Both the position numbers and the translations under genes were made by a program. From positions 70,756-134,755 of the forward strand of contig JACCXN010000044.1 in NCBI GenBank assembly GCA_013696965.1: a stretch of DNA of 64,000 nucleotides. Direction: 5' to 3'. The notes below the pieces were generated by a model that was not told the origin of the DNA, made no database searches, and saw nothing but the letters and a program-made list of their open reading frames with translations. Origin of the DNA: Bacteroidota bacterium (GTDB lineage: Bacteria > Bacteroidota > Bacteroidia > JACCXN01). Shown piece after piece: positions 9,348 through 19,493 of this stretch (positions within the stretch are counted from its first letter, which is position 1; each line of letters opens with the position of its first letter).

Positions 9348-11954
9348 TTAATTAAATTCTAAAGCCTTGTGAATATTATAAAGTACATGTTCCCTGTGGG
9401 CAATAACCTCATTGTTAATTCCTGGCTTTGCTTTGAGCAATTTTTCAACCTTGTTAATTTGGTATAGTACAATTGAAGATGTTCTGTGATCGTATTTTGA
9501 ATTGTCTTCTTCAATTACTTTAATCAATCTATTGATGTATTCCATTTGCAAATTTTGTCTGAATCCATTAACATTTGTATTAAGATCTTCTTTGAAAATG
9601 GCATCAGTTAAATCATTGAGCATTTCTGAAAGAGAATACTCATTCCCGTATAATTCACTATCATTTATTCTTTGAAGAACAGTTGGGTGAAGAATATGAT
9701 CAAATACATTTTTTTGAATTTGTAGAACCCGTGTATGAATTTTAGGATCTTCAGTTGCAGACATAAAGTTAAAACCCCTACGTTGCATTTGCAAGAAACT
9801 ATACAACTCAGAAGGAGTTTTAAAAGTAGAGGATGAGAAAACATATTTTGATAATGCCTGCATGGCTCTTTTTTGATCTTCGTAACTAACAGGATTAAAT
9901 GGAATTCCTGCCCCTGATTGACCGGAAAAAGACCTGTCTACATAAACTCCTCCAATGTATCTGGAAATAATCGATGAGGCTTTGTCTATTTCCATTGTAA
10001 GTAGGAGATAAGCATTGCGTAATTGATGGAATGATTCATCCTGAACAGAATATTTTTCCAGCAATTTATTTGTTAATCCATTTGCAAGGGTAATTCTTTC
10101 AACAGAGTATGTGATGGCATCGTTTGACATGTCGCCTATCATTACTCTTGGATCAATTCCTCTTCCTGGCTTTCGCATGTCATCACCATCATTGCCAAAC
10201 ATTAAAGCTGGTTCATTGGATCGGGAAAGAATAGTTTTAAGTCTTTGTTGTTCCTCGGTTTTATTCACTAAAGCTTCGGAATAGCCATATTGTATGGCCC
10301 ATTTATCATAGGGGCCTGGCTTAACAGTAAAATAATGACCTTGTTTTGTTTTGTCGGCAGAAAGATTAACAGCAGGATAATCCATCACAGAGCCACACAT
10401 TCCGGTTTTTGAAGTCAATTCTTTATTATGAATTTCCAATGGAGAATACAACTGACTCGCTTTCATATTATGATTCAAACCAAGCGTGTGGCCTACTTCA
10501 TGCAATACCAGGTAATACAGTGCGGATTTGATAAATTCCTCTTTTTCTTTTTCCTCTGCATCATTTACAACAAGTGAGGTTAAACCAAACAAACTGGAAG
10601 TGTGAAGGTGGTGTCCAAGAGAGCAAAAGTTTTCATCATCGTTTTCAAGCGTGCTTTCATGCATTAATCCAGCTGTTCCAAAAAGTGTTTCTTGCTTTAA
10701 TCTATTTGTGATTGAAACAAATTCAAGAATAATGTCAGCTCCAAGGATTTGCCCTGTACGAGGATTTACAAAACTTGGCCCATAACCCCCAAAGGGTGGG
10801 TTGGGGGAAGAAACCCACCGAATTACATTATACCTTATGTCCGATGCGTCCCAAAGAGCAGTATCTGGTTGAATATAAACTTCAATTGCGTTTTTAAAAC
10901 CAGCCTCTTCAAAGGCCTCATTCCATGCTAATACTGCAGACTCTATGGTTTTTCGGTATTCAACGGGGGTTGTGTTTTCAAGCCACCATACAATAGGGGT
11001 AACAGGTTCTGAAATTTTTTCTTTTTTATCTGTTTTTTCAAGATGCCAGCGGTGTATTAAATCCTTGTATGGGGTTGCACTTACCGAAGTCATATCGTTT
11101 ATTTCCCTTGTGAAAAAACCAACTCTTGGATCATCTTCCCTTGTTTTATAACCATTTTTAGGCATTTCAATAATACTGTGTTGTATTTTTATACTCACAG
11201 ACCTACCGTCAGTAACATCGCTACCGATTTTTGATGAGGATGATGGATTATCAAAAACGTATTCCACAATAATATTTGAATTTTTGGGAAAAGATTTGAT
11301 TTCTAGAAATTTGCTTTTGTATTTATTAAGAGAACCCAATGAAAATCCTCCACTCAACATTGCCATTAATCCCTGAGATTTTTTTATTTGTTGCAGGTAT
11401 TCTGAAAGAAAAATATCATCAGCCCTAACTAGAAATTGTGATTGGTCCTTGTCCTGCGCAATAATTGGTTGACTAATCATTGTTGATTTACTGATATTTG
11501 CATCAGCCGCTTTACTTAATGCATTTCTTTTGTCAAAATAAAAGGATGTGTTTTCAGTAACAAATTCAATTCTATTGAAATGTTTTTGTATTGTAAAAAC
11601 CTTATTGTCTTCATGGCTTCCTCTGTAATGACCCGTTGCAATAACCCCGTCAATAGTTTTGCTGAAATAAATGAATTCTTTATCCAATTGTTCTTTTTTT
11701 ACAAGCAAATAAACCGTGCCATTTACAGTATCCTGGTATAAATTCAATAAGCCCTCATACTTGTTACATCTTCTAATAACCGAGGCTATCGATTTAATAT
11801 CTTCTTTATCTACAATTACAGTTATCTCCTTTGTGTTTGCGACTAATGGATCCACTTTCTCTTTTTTTAAATTAAATTGAGCGGATGACTCAGAAAAAGA
11901 AAAAATAAAAAAAACGATTGGGATAAAAACGGGTAAACGAAGTTGGATTTTCAT
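9348..11954 (-). CDS. Exported zinc metalloprotease of the DUF5117/DUF5118 type
   Basis: 868 residues with a signal peptide (about residues 1-25, ending SSAQF). The gluzincin/metzincin motif HEVGHTLGLNH near residue 485 supplies three zinc-binding His and the catalytic Glu; GSVMDYPA some 35 residues later resembles the Met-turn. The region before it (residues ~45-230) matches the N-terminal domains seen in the large Bacteroidota zinc-dependent metalloproteases. The substrate is unknown; the location is periplasmic or outside the cell. It stands alone, with a 265-bp gap before marR. The 12-kb stretch to 16810 is all minus strand, but spacing suggests a separate transcript. Confidence 0.88.
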   Translation of the reverse strand: MKIQLRLPVFIPIVFFIFSFSESSAQFNLKKEKVDPLVANTKEITVIVDKEDIKSIASVIRRCNKYEGLLNLYQDTVNGTVYLLVKKEQLDKEFIYFSKTIDGVIATGHYRGSHEDNKVFTIQKHFNRIEFVTENTSFYFDKRNALSKAADANISKSTMISQPIIAQDKDQSQFLVRADDIFLSEYLQQIKKSQGLMAMLSGGFSLGSLNKYKSKFLEIKSFPKNSNIIVEYVFDNPSSSSKIGSDVTDGRSVSIKIQHSIIEMPKNGYKTREDDPRVGFFTREINDMTSVSATPYKDLIHRWHLEKTDKKEKISEPVTPIVWWLENTTPVEYRKTIESAVLAWNEAFEEAGFKNAIEVYIQPDTALWDASDIRYNVIRWVSSPNPPFGGYGPSFVNPRTGQILGADIILEFVSITNRLKQETLFGTAGLMHESTLENDDENFCSLGHHLHTSSLFGLTSLVVNDAEEKEKEEFIKSALYYLVLHEVGHTLGLNHNMKASQLYSPLEIHNKELTSKTGMCGSVMDYPAVNLSADKTKQGHYFTVKPGPYDKWAIQYGYSEALVNKTEEQQRLKTILSRSNEPALMFGNDGDDMRKPGRGIDPRVMIGDMSNDAITYSVERITLANGLTNKLLEKYSVQDESFHQLRNAYLLLTMEIDKASSIISRYIGGVYVDRSFSGQSGAGIPFNPVSYEDQKRAMQALSKYVFSSSTFKTPSELYSFLQMQRRGFNFMSATEDPKIHTRVLQIQKNVFDHILHPTVLQRINDSELYGNEYSLSEMLNDLTDAIFKEDLNTNVNGFRQNLQMEYINRLIKVIEEDNSKYDHRTSSIVLYQINKVEKLLKAKPGINNEVIAHREHVLYNIHKALEFN

Positions 11955-12068
11955 ATACGGGTTTATTAAATGGAACTGTTTTAAGCATTAATTGAGCAGA
12001 TGTATAACGGCCTGTTGCCCTGTTTAGTGTGCTTGCGAAGGTTTTTCTTTGTTTTAATACAAAAAGAA

Positions 12069-12105
12069 AATCCCCTTTAAAGAATAATATATCTCAAAGG
12101 GGATT
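12069..12105 (-). terminator. Terminator after the acyl-CoA synthetase
   Basis: Arms AATCCCCTTT (12069-12078) and AAAGGGGATT (12096-12105) pair perfectly. Read on the minus strand the hairpin is followed by TTTTCTTTTTG. It lies 34 bp past the stop at 12139. Confidence 0.75.
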
Positions 12106-12138
12106 CTGAAAAAACAGTTCTTGATTTTTTTAAAAAAA

Positions 12139-13920
12139 TCAGAGGTTCTCGTTTTTAAAGATCTTATCAATTAAAGCTTTATTAGTTTCTGTGATAATTT
12201 TTCTTTTGAGACTTAACTTGGGTGTCATTTCTCCTTTCTCTATTGACCAATCTCTTGGAAGAAGTTCGAATTTTTTTATGGTTTCGTATTGGGCAAGGGA
12301 GGCATTTACTTTGTTTATTTCTTCCTGGATGCGCTTTTTAACCTGGGGGTCGTTTATTATTTGCTCATTGGAGTCATAGGGAATGTTTTTTCGCTTACAC
12401 CACTCCGATAAATGAGCAAAAGCAGGTGCTATAAGGGCTGCAGCAAATTTTTGATTTTCTCCAATTACCATTACCTGTTCAATAAACATGGATTCTTTTA
12501 GCTTATTTTCAATAATCTGTGGTGCTATATATTTTCCACCTGAGGTTTTGAAGATTTCCTTTTTACGATCAGTTATTTTTAAATATTTTCCGTCCTCAAA
12601 TATTCCAATATCTCCTGTATGGAACCATCCTTGGCTATCAATAACTTCTGCAGTGGAATCAGGACGTTTAAAATAGCCCATCATAACATTGGGGCCTTTT
12701 ACAAGAATTTCACCATCCTCTGCAATTTTAACCGTAACCCCTTCAATAACTTTGCCTACTGTACCGAATTTGGTACCACCATTTTCCAATGTATTCACTG
12801 AAATTACCGGTGAGGTTTCAGTAAGTCCATATCCTTCCAGAACAGGAATTCCAGCGGCTGTAAAAACCCGGGCGAGTCTAGGTTGAAGAGCAGCTCCTCC
12901 CGATGCTATGGCCCTAACATTTCCACCAAGTGCTTCTCTCCATTTGTTAAAAATAAGCTTGTTGGCAATCTTTAATTGCAATTCGTACCAAAGGCCGTTT
13001 TTTCCATTTAATTCATACTTCAAACCTAAATCCAAAGCCCAAAAAAACAATTTATGTTTTACTCCAGTAAGATCAGTTCCTTTTGCCACAATTTTATCAT
13101 AAACTTTTTCAAGTAACCGCGGAACAGCTGAAAATACATGAGGTTGGATTTCCCTAATATTATCACCTATTGTTTCCAGGCTTTCGGCATAGTAAATAGA
13201 GGCTCCTTTAAACATATAAAGGTAGGTAAGCATTCTTTCAAAAACATGATTCAGGGGTAAAAAACTCAACACCCTGGAATCAATATCAAGAGGAGGTAAG
13301 TCGCGTACAGCGTAAAGATCACTTACAATGTTTTTATGTGAAAGCATTACCCCTTTTGGGTTTCCTGTGGTGCCTGAAGTGTACAGAAGAGTTGCCAATT
13401 CAGTGTCTTTTATGGAAGCTTTAACCTCTCCTAATTGATCAGCGAGTTTTTGAGAATTTTGTTTTCCTGATTCAACTAATTCAAGCCAATTTTTTACTCC
13501 ATTAATTTTATTGAATGAATAAATGTCTTTAATGGTTGAAACCTGGTTTTTGATCTTATTTACCTTGTCATAAATTTCCTGAGAGGAAACAAAAACGTAT
13601 TTAATTTCCGCATCATTGAGAATAAAAACAAGGTCCTGCTCACTTATTGTTGGATAAATGGGAACATTTATTGCTCCTGTTTGCATAATGCCCATATCAG
13701 TAAAATTCCACTCGGGCCTGTTGTTTGCAATCAAAGCAATTTTATCCTCTTTTTTTACGCCTAGCTCTAAAAGCCCATAACTAATGTGATTTGAATAATC
13801 AATGAATTGGCGGGTGGTGTATTTTACCCATTGACCATTTTCCATTGCTCCAAGTGCATCTTCCTTGTCGAAATTGTCAGCATACCTTGTTAGCAGGTCA
13901 AATATTCTAAAATTTTCCAT
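12139..13920 (-). CDS. fadD: Long-chain acyl-CoA synthetase (AMP-forming)
   Basis: 593 residues of the ANL adenylating superfamily. It activates fatty acids to acyl-CoA using ATP and CoA, feeding the beta-oxidation enzymes encoded at 3034-8488. The P-loop-like A3 motif LLYTSGTTGNPKGVMLSHKN is near residue 178, the A5 motif EGYGLTETSP near residue 360, the A7 motif GWFHTGDIG near residue 430, and the hinge/A8 KITDRKKEIFKTSGGKYIAP near residue 450. The length and the long-chain-type linker fit the FadD15/long-chain group. It has its own terminator and is not in an operon with the other fatty-acid genes. Confidence 0.93.
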   Translation of the reverse strand: MENFRIFDLLTRYADNFDKEDALGAMENGQWVKYTTRQFIDYSNHISYGLLELGVKKEDKIALIANNRPEWNFTDMGIMQTGAINVPIYPTISEQDLVFILNDAEIKYVFVSSQEIYDKVNKIKNQVSTIKDIYSFNKINGVKNWLELVESGKQNSQKLADQLGEVKASIKDTELATLLYTSGTTGNPKGVMLSHKNIVSDLYAVRDLPPLDIDSRVLSFLPLNHVFERMLTYLYMFKGASIYYAESLETIGDNIREIQPHVFSAVPRLLEKVYDKIVAKGTDLTGVKHKLFFWALDLGLKYELNGKNGLWYELQLKIANKLIFNKWREALGGNVRAIASGGAALQPRLARVFTAAGIPVLEGYGLTETSPVISVNTLENGGTKFGTVGKVIEGVTVKIAEDGEILVKGPNVMMGYFKRPDSTAEVIDSQGWFHTGDIGIFEDGKYLKITDRKKEIFKTSGGKYIAPQIIENKLKESMFIEQVMVIGENQKFAAALIAPAFAHLSEWCKRKNIPYDSNEQIINDPQVKKRIQEEINKVNASLAQYETIKKFELLPRDWSIEKGEMTPKLSLKRKIITETNKALIDKIFKNENL

Positions 13921-14031
13921 AGGAGAATGTGTAATATAATTTATTTCAAAATTAATAAATTAGTTAGTAAGCGAATAAATATAGTAAAATTTAAGTATCA
14001 GAAGAAATAGGAGTTGGTTTCCATGTTTCTT

Positions 14032-14682
14032 TTAATCTATAGAAGAGAATTCCTGGCGCTTTTTTCCACCATACACTATTACACCATTAAATCCATATTT
14101 TTTATGTCTTTCAATAGATACACCCGTGTATTGATAGTCGGAATTCAACATATTTTTTCTATGGCCTAAATTTTCTACACCCTCATCAATCAATAATAGA
14201 ATTACTATTAAAAGTCCATTTGCAGTTCCATAATTACAGTTTTCCCCTATTCCATTGTATTTTTTCATAACATCTTTGGTCCTTTCCTTAAAATCGAAAT
14301 GTCCTGTTCTGCCAGTTTTGCCCGATTTTTCTGCATGTTGTCTTGCAATTCCGGATAAATCTTTTTGAGGGATTAATGGGCTTAAAGAAGGACTGTTTTC
14401 AAGATCTTTTTTTAGGGATGCTATCCATTTATTGCTTCTAATGTTGTTTTTCTTTAAGTATTCTTCCAGAAATGTGCTGGCAAACAAAGGTCCATCTATG
14501 CGCGCAAGATTAGTATAATAAACAATCTCCTTTTCCTCATGGCTTAGGTATTTTATTTCTTTAGCAGTATTGGCCTGCTCAATTTTGATTTCATCCCATT
14601 TTGGCTGGGATTGGGCTTTGGTAAAAAACAAACTTGAGCCAGAAAGGGCAATTATCAGGGTGGTGTATAAAATATGATTCAT
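14032..14682 (-). CDS. Exported CAP-domain (SCP/PR1) protein
   Basis: 216 residues with an N-terminal signal peptide ending near FFTKAQS. The CAP fold is recognised by LARIDGPLFASTFL (the helix with the conserved N/R-x-x), then HAEKSGKTGRTGHFDF with the cavity His, the GENCNYG motif near residue 148, and the terminal GHRKNMLNSDYQYTGV. Bacterial CAP proteins are secreted and mostly of unknown role. It lies 53 bp after the SDR gene and may share its transcript with that gene and the membrane protein at 15500-16810. Confidence 0.87.
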   Translation of the reverse strand: MNHILYTTLIIALSGSSLFFTKAQSQPKWDEIKIEQANTAKEIKYLSHEEKEIVYYTNLARIDGPLFASTFLEEYLKKNNIRSNKWIASLKKDLENSPSLSPLIPQKDLSGIARQHAEKSGKTGRTGHFDFKERTKDVMKKYNGIGENCNYGTANGLLIVILLLIDEGVENLGHRKNMLNSDYQYTGVSIERHKKYGFNGVIVYGGKKRQEFSSID

Positions 14683-14735
14683 ATTCTAAATATTTCAGAT
14701 TAAACGAAATTTTGATCTGAAATGGTATAAGAAAT

Positions 14736-15494
14736 TTATAAATCCTTTAAAATGTGTACTGTGTTAGCCTGTGCGGTTGGTGTAACTACAATATCGTTTA
14801 TATTTACATGAGCTGGCTGAGATGCAACAAAATAGATAATTTCTGCTATATCCATTGGTAACAAGGGTTGAAATCCTTCATAAACCTTTGCTGCTTTTTC
14901 TTTATCGCCATTAAGCCTTACAATTGAAAATTCTGTTTCAACTGCACCAGGATTCACATTCGTTACTTTTATTTTATGTGGTAAAAGATCAATGCGCATC
15001 GATTTAGAAATTGCATCTACTGCATGTTTTGTAGCGCAATAAACATTTCCTTTCAGGTATACCTCTTTTCCTGCAATAGAACCTATATTGATAATATGAC
15101 CTTTGCCTTTTTCAATCATTAACGGCATTACGTGTTTAGAAACATATAAAAGTCCTTTAATGTTAGTGTCTATCATATTTTCCCAGTTTTCAATTACTCC
15201 TTCATCCATGGTGCCCAATCCTGCTGCCAATCCTGCATTGTTAACCAGTATGTCAATAGCTCTAAAATGTGGAGGAAGCGATTCAATTGCTGATTTTACT
15301 TGCTCTGGTTTTCGAACATCAAATTCAAGGGAAAATATATTTATAGGAAATTTTTTTAATTGGTTCTCAAGTTCCAGAAGCCTTTCTTTTCTTCGGCCGG
15401 TAATAATTAGATTGTAATTGTTTTGAGCAAATTTTTCAGCCGTTGCTTTCCCAATTCCAGAGGTTGCTCCCGTTATTAATATAGTTTTATTCAT
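14736..15494 (-). CDS. Short-chain dehydrogenase of the YdfG-like type
   Basis: 252 residues. Cofactor motif TGATSGIG at residues 7-14, TGRRKERL after strand 2 (the Arg pair points to NADP), NNAGLAAG near residue 87, catalytic Ser in NIGSIAG near 139, and YCATK active site near 152. The pattern NPGAVETEFSIVR fits the group of serine/3-hydroxy acid NADP dehydrogenases like YdfG; the substrate remains a guess. Only 5 bp separate it from the upstream membrane protein gene, so the two are probably one operon. Confidence 0.88.
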   Translation of the reverse strand: MNKTILITGATSGIGKATAEKFAQNNYNLIITGRRKERLLELENQLKKFPINIFSLEFDVRKPEQVKSAIESLPPHFRAIDILVNNAGLAAGLGTMDEGVIENWENMIDTNIKGLLYVSKHVMPLMIEKGKGHIINIGSIAGKEVYLKGNVYCATKHAVDAISKSMRIDLLPHKIKVTNVNPGAVETEFSIVRLNGDKEKAAKVYEGFQPLLPMDIAEIIYFVASQPAHVNINDIVVTPTAQANTVHILKDL

Positions 15495-15499
15495 GGTTA

Positions 15500-16810
15500 T
15501 TATTTTAAGAATTTAAAAAAGGAAAACTTTTCAATCAATTTATCTTTATCTAAGAAAATTATAAAAATAGTAAGTAAGAATGGAAGTAAGGGTATTTTAT
15601 ATCTTACTATTGCTCCAAGTATGGGGGTAACAAAACCTATAATAGCTGCCAGGGATAGTACAAAAAATACAGAAAAAAATAAAAGGGGAAGTTGTTCTTT
15701 ATTTGGTTTTTTATAAAAACAAATAAAAAGTATTGCAATACCCATAATCATGAGGTTTTCCAATGCCGCAGCAAGAATTAAAATACCTGTAGATTCAAAA
15801 ATAAAGGGTCTGGTTAGAACATTGAATACTGCTTCTGGAGTATTTAAAAACAGGGATTTCCAATTTGGTTCAAAAATCCTGGTTTTTATAAAGCTTTTAG
15901 CATCCATTAGTTCTGCTACATTAATAAAATCTTTTTGTTTTTGAAAAAGGTAAAACAATACATCAAATTCTTGGTCTATCCGGTATAAATTTATGGCAAT
16001 TAATAATACAACAAGATGTGTTAATGCAAACTTAAGCCCTATGTATTTGTTCGATGTTACTTTAATAACAGTAAGTGATGCAATACTGGGAATTAAGGCC
16101 AATAAAACATATCCTTTTGTGAAAATAAGGAGGATAAAAGTTCCTGTTATCCATGCCAAAGATTTAATGCTAAATTTTTCATAAACTATTTTATTAAAGT
16201 AATAGAGGAATAAGCCAAAACTAAACAGTAAAATTCCTTCTTTTAATACCCCTGATCCCCAGAATAATACCGATGGCAGTAAAAATACAGCAAAAACAAG
16301 TTCTTTGGTTTTATCTGTTAAAATAGGATGAATCATTTTGAATATCGCCACTAATCCACTTAAAGACAAGAAACACCAAAATACAATATGAACGGCATAA
16401 TGTCCGAATGAAAAAAGATATACAAAAGCATTAAGCCTTATCACTGTGCGGTTATCATTGTAAAGGCCGTAATCATATTCTTTAAACCAATGGGTGGTTT
16501 GTTCATAATAAACCATTAGATGCTCACCTTCAGCATTTACACCTGATAACATTTGCAAGAAGTGCAGTGGGTTTACAAAAAGCGAATTATAGATAATGGC
16601 TGCATCATCAAAATATTTAAAAGCATCACTTGTATCCCGGTAATTATAAAAGTGAGTATAAATGAGCCACAATATAAAACCGCATAAAATCTTTAGTAAA
16701 AAAATTCCGGGAATCGCTTTTGATGACAGGCCTTCAACTTTAAAAAAGTCTAGTCTATATATCAGAAAAATAAATAGTAAAGAATAGATTAAAGCAAGTA
16801 ATATTCCCAA
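15500..16810 (-). CDS. Polytopic membrane protein, possibly of a polysaccharide-polymerase or glycosyltransferase-like group
   Basis: 436 residues with roughly ten hydrophobic segments from residue 1 to the end; it has no cleavable signal peptide. Between segments it carries a Tyr/Asp-rich loop (DTSDAFKYFDDAAI, about residues 58-72) and the motif PSVLFWGSGVLKEG near residue 180. Similar motifs occur in EpsG/Wzy-like and glycosyltransferase-like membrane proteins of Bacteroidota, but I cannot assign a reaction. It is the first gene of a probable minus-strand run with the SDR (5-bp gap) and the CAP protein, and sits just after a strong terminator at 16862-16892. Confidence 0.75.
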   Translation of the reverse strand: MGILLALIYSLLFIFLIYRLDFFKVEGLSSKAIPGIFLLKILCGFILWLIYTHFYNYRDTSDAFKYFDDAAIIYNSLFVNPLHFLQMLSGVNAEGEHLMVYYEQTTHWFKEYDYGLYNDNRTVIRLNAFVYLFSFGHYAVHIVFWCFLSLSGLVAIFKMIHPILTDKTKELVFAVFLLPSVLFWGSGVLKEGILLFSFGLFLYYFNKIVYEKFSIKSLAWITGTFILLIFTKGYVLLALIPSIASLTVIKVTSNKYIGLKFALTHLVVLLIAINLYRIDQEFDVLFYLFQKQKDFINVAELMDAKSFIKTRIFEPNWKSLFLNTPEAVFNVLTRPFIFESTGILILAAALENLMIMGIAILFICFYKKPNKEQLPLLFFSVFFVLSLAAIIGFVTPILGAIVRYKIPLLPFLLTIFIIFLDKDKLIEKFSFFKFLK

Positions 16811-16861
16811 TGTCTTATCTTTTCAAAATGTAAAAGTAGCAGAAAGTCTGAGTTGAAAAAA

Positions 16862-16892
16862 ACAATACCCGGTTAATACAACCGGGTATTGT
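16862..16892 (-). terminator. Strong terminator after nrdJ
   Basis: 13-bp perfect arms ACAATACCCGGTT (16862-16874) and AACCGGGTATTGT (16880-16892), 5-nt loop, T/A runs on both sides. It lies 34 bp past the nrdJ stop and may also work on the plus strand. Confidence 0.85.
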
Positions 16893-16925
16893 TTTTTTTA
16901 TTTCAAAAATGATTTAGATAAAAGA

Positions 16926-19493
16926 TCAACCACATTTGGAATGTCCACAGCTTTTGCACTTAAGGCAGCCCTCTTCGTATATTAATCCATCCGGATCATT
17001 GCAACTTGGGCATTTATGACCTGGAGCTTTTGTTCCATCGGGAATAAACTTTTTAAGTGCCCTTTCAACCCCAACTTTCCAGGTGTTGATATTGTCACTA
17101 TATAAGTTCAAGTTGCTTATAAGTTCCACTACTTGTGGCAGAGGCATCCCATGCCTTAAAACCCCGGAAATTAATTTTGCATAATTCCAGAATTCTTCAT
17201 TAAATGATCTGGAAAGTCCTTCAATAGTAACTTTATATCCTTCCTTGTCCTTGTATTGAAAATCATACCGGGTTATTCCTTTTTCATTTTTGTTTTTAAT
17301 GATCCAACCGTTTTCCAACCAATAAGGAATAACAAAAGCATCTTCTGCTTTACCCGTGAATATTTCATATGGACGGCCATTAATAAGACCTACTACTGCA
17401 ATCCATTTCTCATAATCATTGGTAAAACGAATAATTTCAGCCTCGATTACTTTTGGTCGTTTTGGTGCCTGTGTCTCAACAATATCTGCTATTGTATCTT
17501 TTTTCTTCTCATCGTTTGAAATAAGTACACCGCTTCTTGAGCCATCACGGTAAACGGTTATACCTTTAAGTCCATGTTTCCATGCCTCCATGTATATTTG
17601 TCCAACTTTTTCAACAGATACATCCTGGGGAAGGTTGATAGTAGAACTAATGGAGTGGGTAACATATTTTTGAACAACAGATTGTATTTCCACCCGCTTT
17701 ATCCAGTCAATTTCAGGGGCAGTTGATCCAAAATAGGGGCTTTTGTTAATGTCTTTTTCACCAGTTATATCCATCCATTGCTTTAATTTAGAATGATAAA
17801 CAACAAATTCCTGCCAGGAATCTCCCATTTGGTCAACAAAATCCACCCGGGAATTCGGATCACTAGGATTTATCTTTCTTCTTCTTGTATAGGAGAGCAT
17901 AAATAGAGGTTCAAGACCTGATGAAGATTGAGCAAGCATACTAAGTGTGCCAGTAGGGGCAACTGTACTAATTGAAATATTCCTTCTGCCATGTTTCATC
18001 ATTCTTGTGTTGGTGTTTGGCAGTTCTTTCTCCATCATATGAATGAATTCTGATGTTTTTTCTATTTCAGGGTCAAATCCTACAAAAGCACCTCTTTCGA
18101 TTGCCATGTCAATTGAGCTTTCAAATTCGGCTTCGCATTTGGTTTTCATTATTTTCTCAATTTCTGCCAGCGCATCTGGAGAATCGAACTTAAAGCCTAA
18201 TGCAGCCATTGAATCACCAAGGGCTGTAAAGCCAAGACCTGTTCTGCGCCCCTTTTTACCTGCATTGTAAAGCAATTCCCATGTTTTAATTTCACTGTCT
18301 TTTATGTAATCAGGTTCCTTGTCGCTTTTTATTTTATCCATGATACGGTCAATTGCTTCCAATTCAAGATCTACAAGATCATCCATCAACCTTTGGGTTT
18401 CGTACGTGACTTCATAAAACTTTTTGTAATTGAATTTTGCTTTTGTGGTAAATGGATCTTCAACAAACCCATAAAGGTTCAGAGCGATTAATCTGCAACT
18501 GTCGCCTCCTTGCATAGCAATTTCAGAGCAAGGGTTGGTTGAAACATTTTTGTAGCCTGGATAAACCGATGAGGTAGAATACCAGTGTTGCCTGTCCCAA
18601 AATATCAAACCAGGTTCGGCTGTATTATGTGCACATTGTATTATAGTATTCCAAAGTTCTTGAGCCTTTACGCTGCGTTTAACTTCAGGATTAGCTGAAT
18701 CAATTGGCCAGCGTAAGGTATAATCTGTATTGTTTGCCACAGCACTCATAAATTCATCAGAAAGCCTGATTGAAATATTAGCCCCCGTAACCTTGGATAA
18801 ATCCTGTTTAATGGCAATGAATTTTTCTACATCAGGATGAGCAATATCAATGGTGATCATCAATGCTCCCCTTCTTCCATTTTGAGCTACTTCCCTGGTT
18901 GTGTTTGAAAATCTTTCCATGAAAGAAACAGCACCTGTGGTTGTTTCAGCAGCATTGGAAACTGAAAATCCCGCTGGCCTTAATGTGGAAATATCAATTC
19001 CTACTCCACATCTTCTTTTAAATAGTTGTGCCATTTGTTGATCTGTAAAAAAGATCCCTCCATAAGAGTCATAAATTTCAGGTAATACAACGCAATTTGA
19101 AAGAGATGCTATTATATAAGGATTGCCAAGAGTGGACATTACGCTTCCTTGCGGTATTACATGACTAAAATCTTTAAATAAGCTGTGAATTTTCTCTTCT
19201 GATAGAAATTCTCTTTTTTGGCCATATGCTGAAAGTAATTTTGCACTTCCATTTAAATTTATTTTATCCCTATATTCTGATTCTTTCCTTGCAAACTCCC
19301 TTGCCATTCTTCTATGCATATCCTCAGGGGTTAATTCAAGATAATTTCCCTCCTTATCCTTCATGCAATATTTATTAATCCAGGTTGATGCAGCAAGTTC
19401 ATCACCATCAAAGTAAGCAATAGACTTTTCCAAAACTTCTTTATAGGAATAAACTTTTTCCAGTGTTTTTTTTGAAATTTTTGCTGTCGTCAT
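16926..19493 (-). CDS. nrdJ: Adenosylcobalamin-dependent (class II) ribonucleoside-diphosphate reductase
   Basis: 855 residues. It makes deoxyribonucleotides using a cobalamin-derived radical, so it does not need oxygen. Residues ~130-140 (SLSNCVVLPE) hold the first redox Cys, NPCSEIAM near residue 323 holds the radical-site Cys and conserved Glu, and APTGTLSMLAQSSSGLEP (~515-532) is the phosphate-binding loop. The C-terminal CPSCNDPDG and CLKCKSCG cysteines form the zinc-ribbon tail seen in this clade. A cobalamin riboswitch was sought upstream and not found. The gene is single, with a 700-bp AT-rich gap before purL. Nothing here tells whether the organism also has class I enzymes. Confidence 0.95.
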   Translation of the reverse strand: MTTAKISKKTLEKVYSYKEVLEKSIAYFDGDELAASTWINKYCMKDKEGNYLELTPEDMHRRMAREFARKESEYRDKINLNGSAKLLSAYGQKREFLSEEKIHSLFKDFSHVIPQGSVMSTLGNPYIIASLSNCVVLPEIYDSYGGIFFTDQQMAQLFKRRCGVGIDISTLRPAGFSVSNAAETTTGAVSFMERFSNTTREVAQNGRRGALMITIDIAHPDVEKFIAIKQDLSKVTGANISIRLSDEFMSAVANNTDYTLRWPIDSANPEVKRSVKAQELWNTIIQCAHNTAEPGLIFWDRQHWYSTSSVYPGYKNVSTNPCSEIAMQGGDSCRLIALNLYGFVEDPFTTKAKFNYKKFYEVTYETQRLMDDLVDLELEAIDRIMDKIKSDKEPDYIKDSEIKTWELLYNAGKKGRRTGLGFTALGDSMAALGFKFDSPDALAEIEKIMKTKCEAEFESSIDMAIERGAFVGFDPEIEKTSEFIHMMEKELPNTNTRMMKHGRRNISISTVAPTGTLSMLAQSSSGLEPLFMLSYTRRRKINPSDPNSRVDFVDQMGDSWQEFVVYHSKLKQWMDITGEKDINKSPYFGSTAPEIDWIKRVEIQSVVQKYVTHSISSTINLPQDVSVEKVGQIYMEAWKHGLKGITVYRDGSRSGVLISNDEKKKDTIADIVETQAPKRPKVIEAEIIRFTNDYEKWIAVVGLINGRPYEIFTGKAEDAFVIPYWLENGWIIKNKNEKGITRYDFQYKDKEGYKVTIEGLSRSFNEEFWNYAKLISGVLRHGMPLPQVVELISNLNLYSDNINTWKVGVERALKKFIPDGTKAPGHKCPSCNDPDGLIYEEGCLKCKSCGHSKCG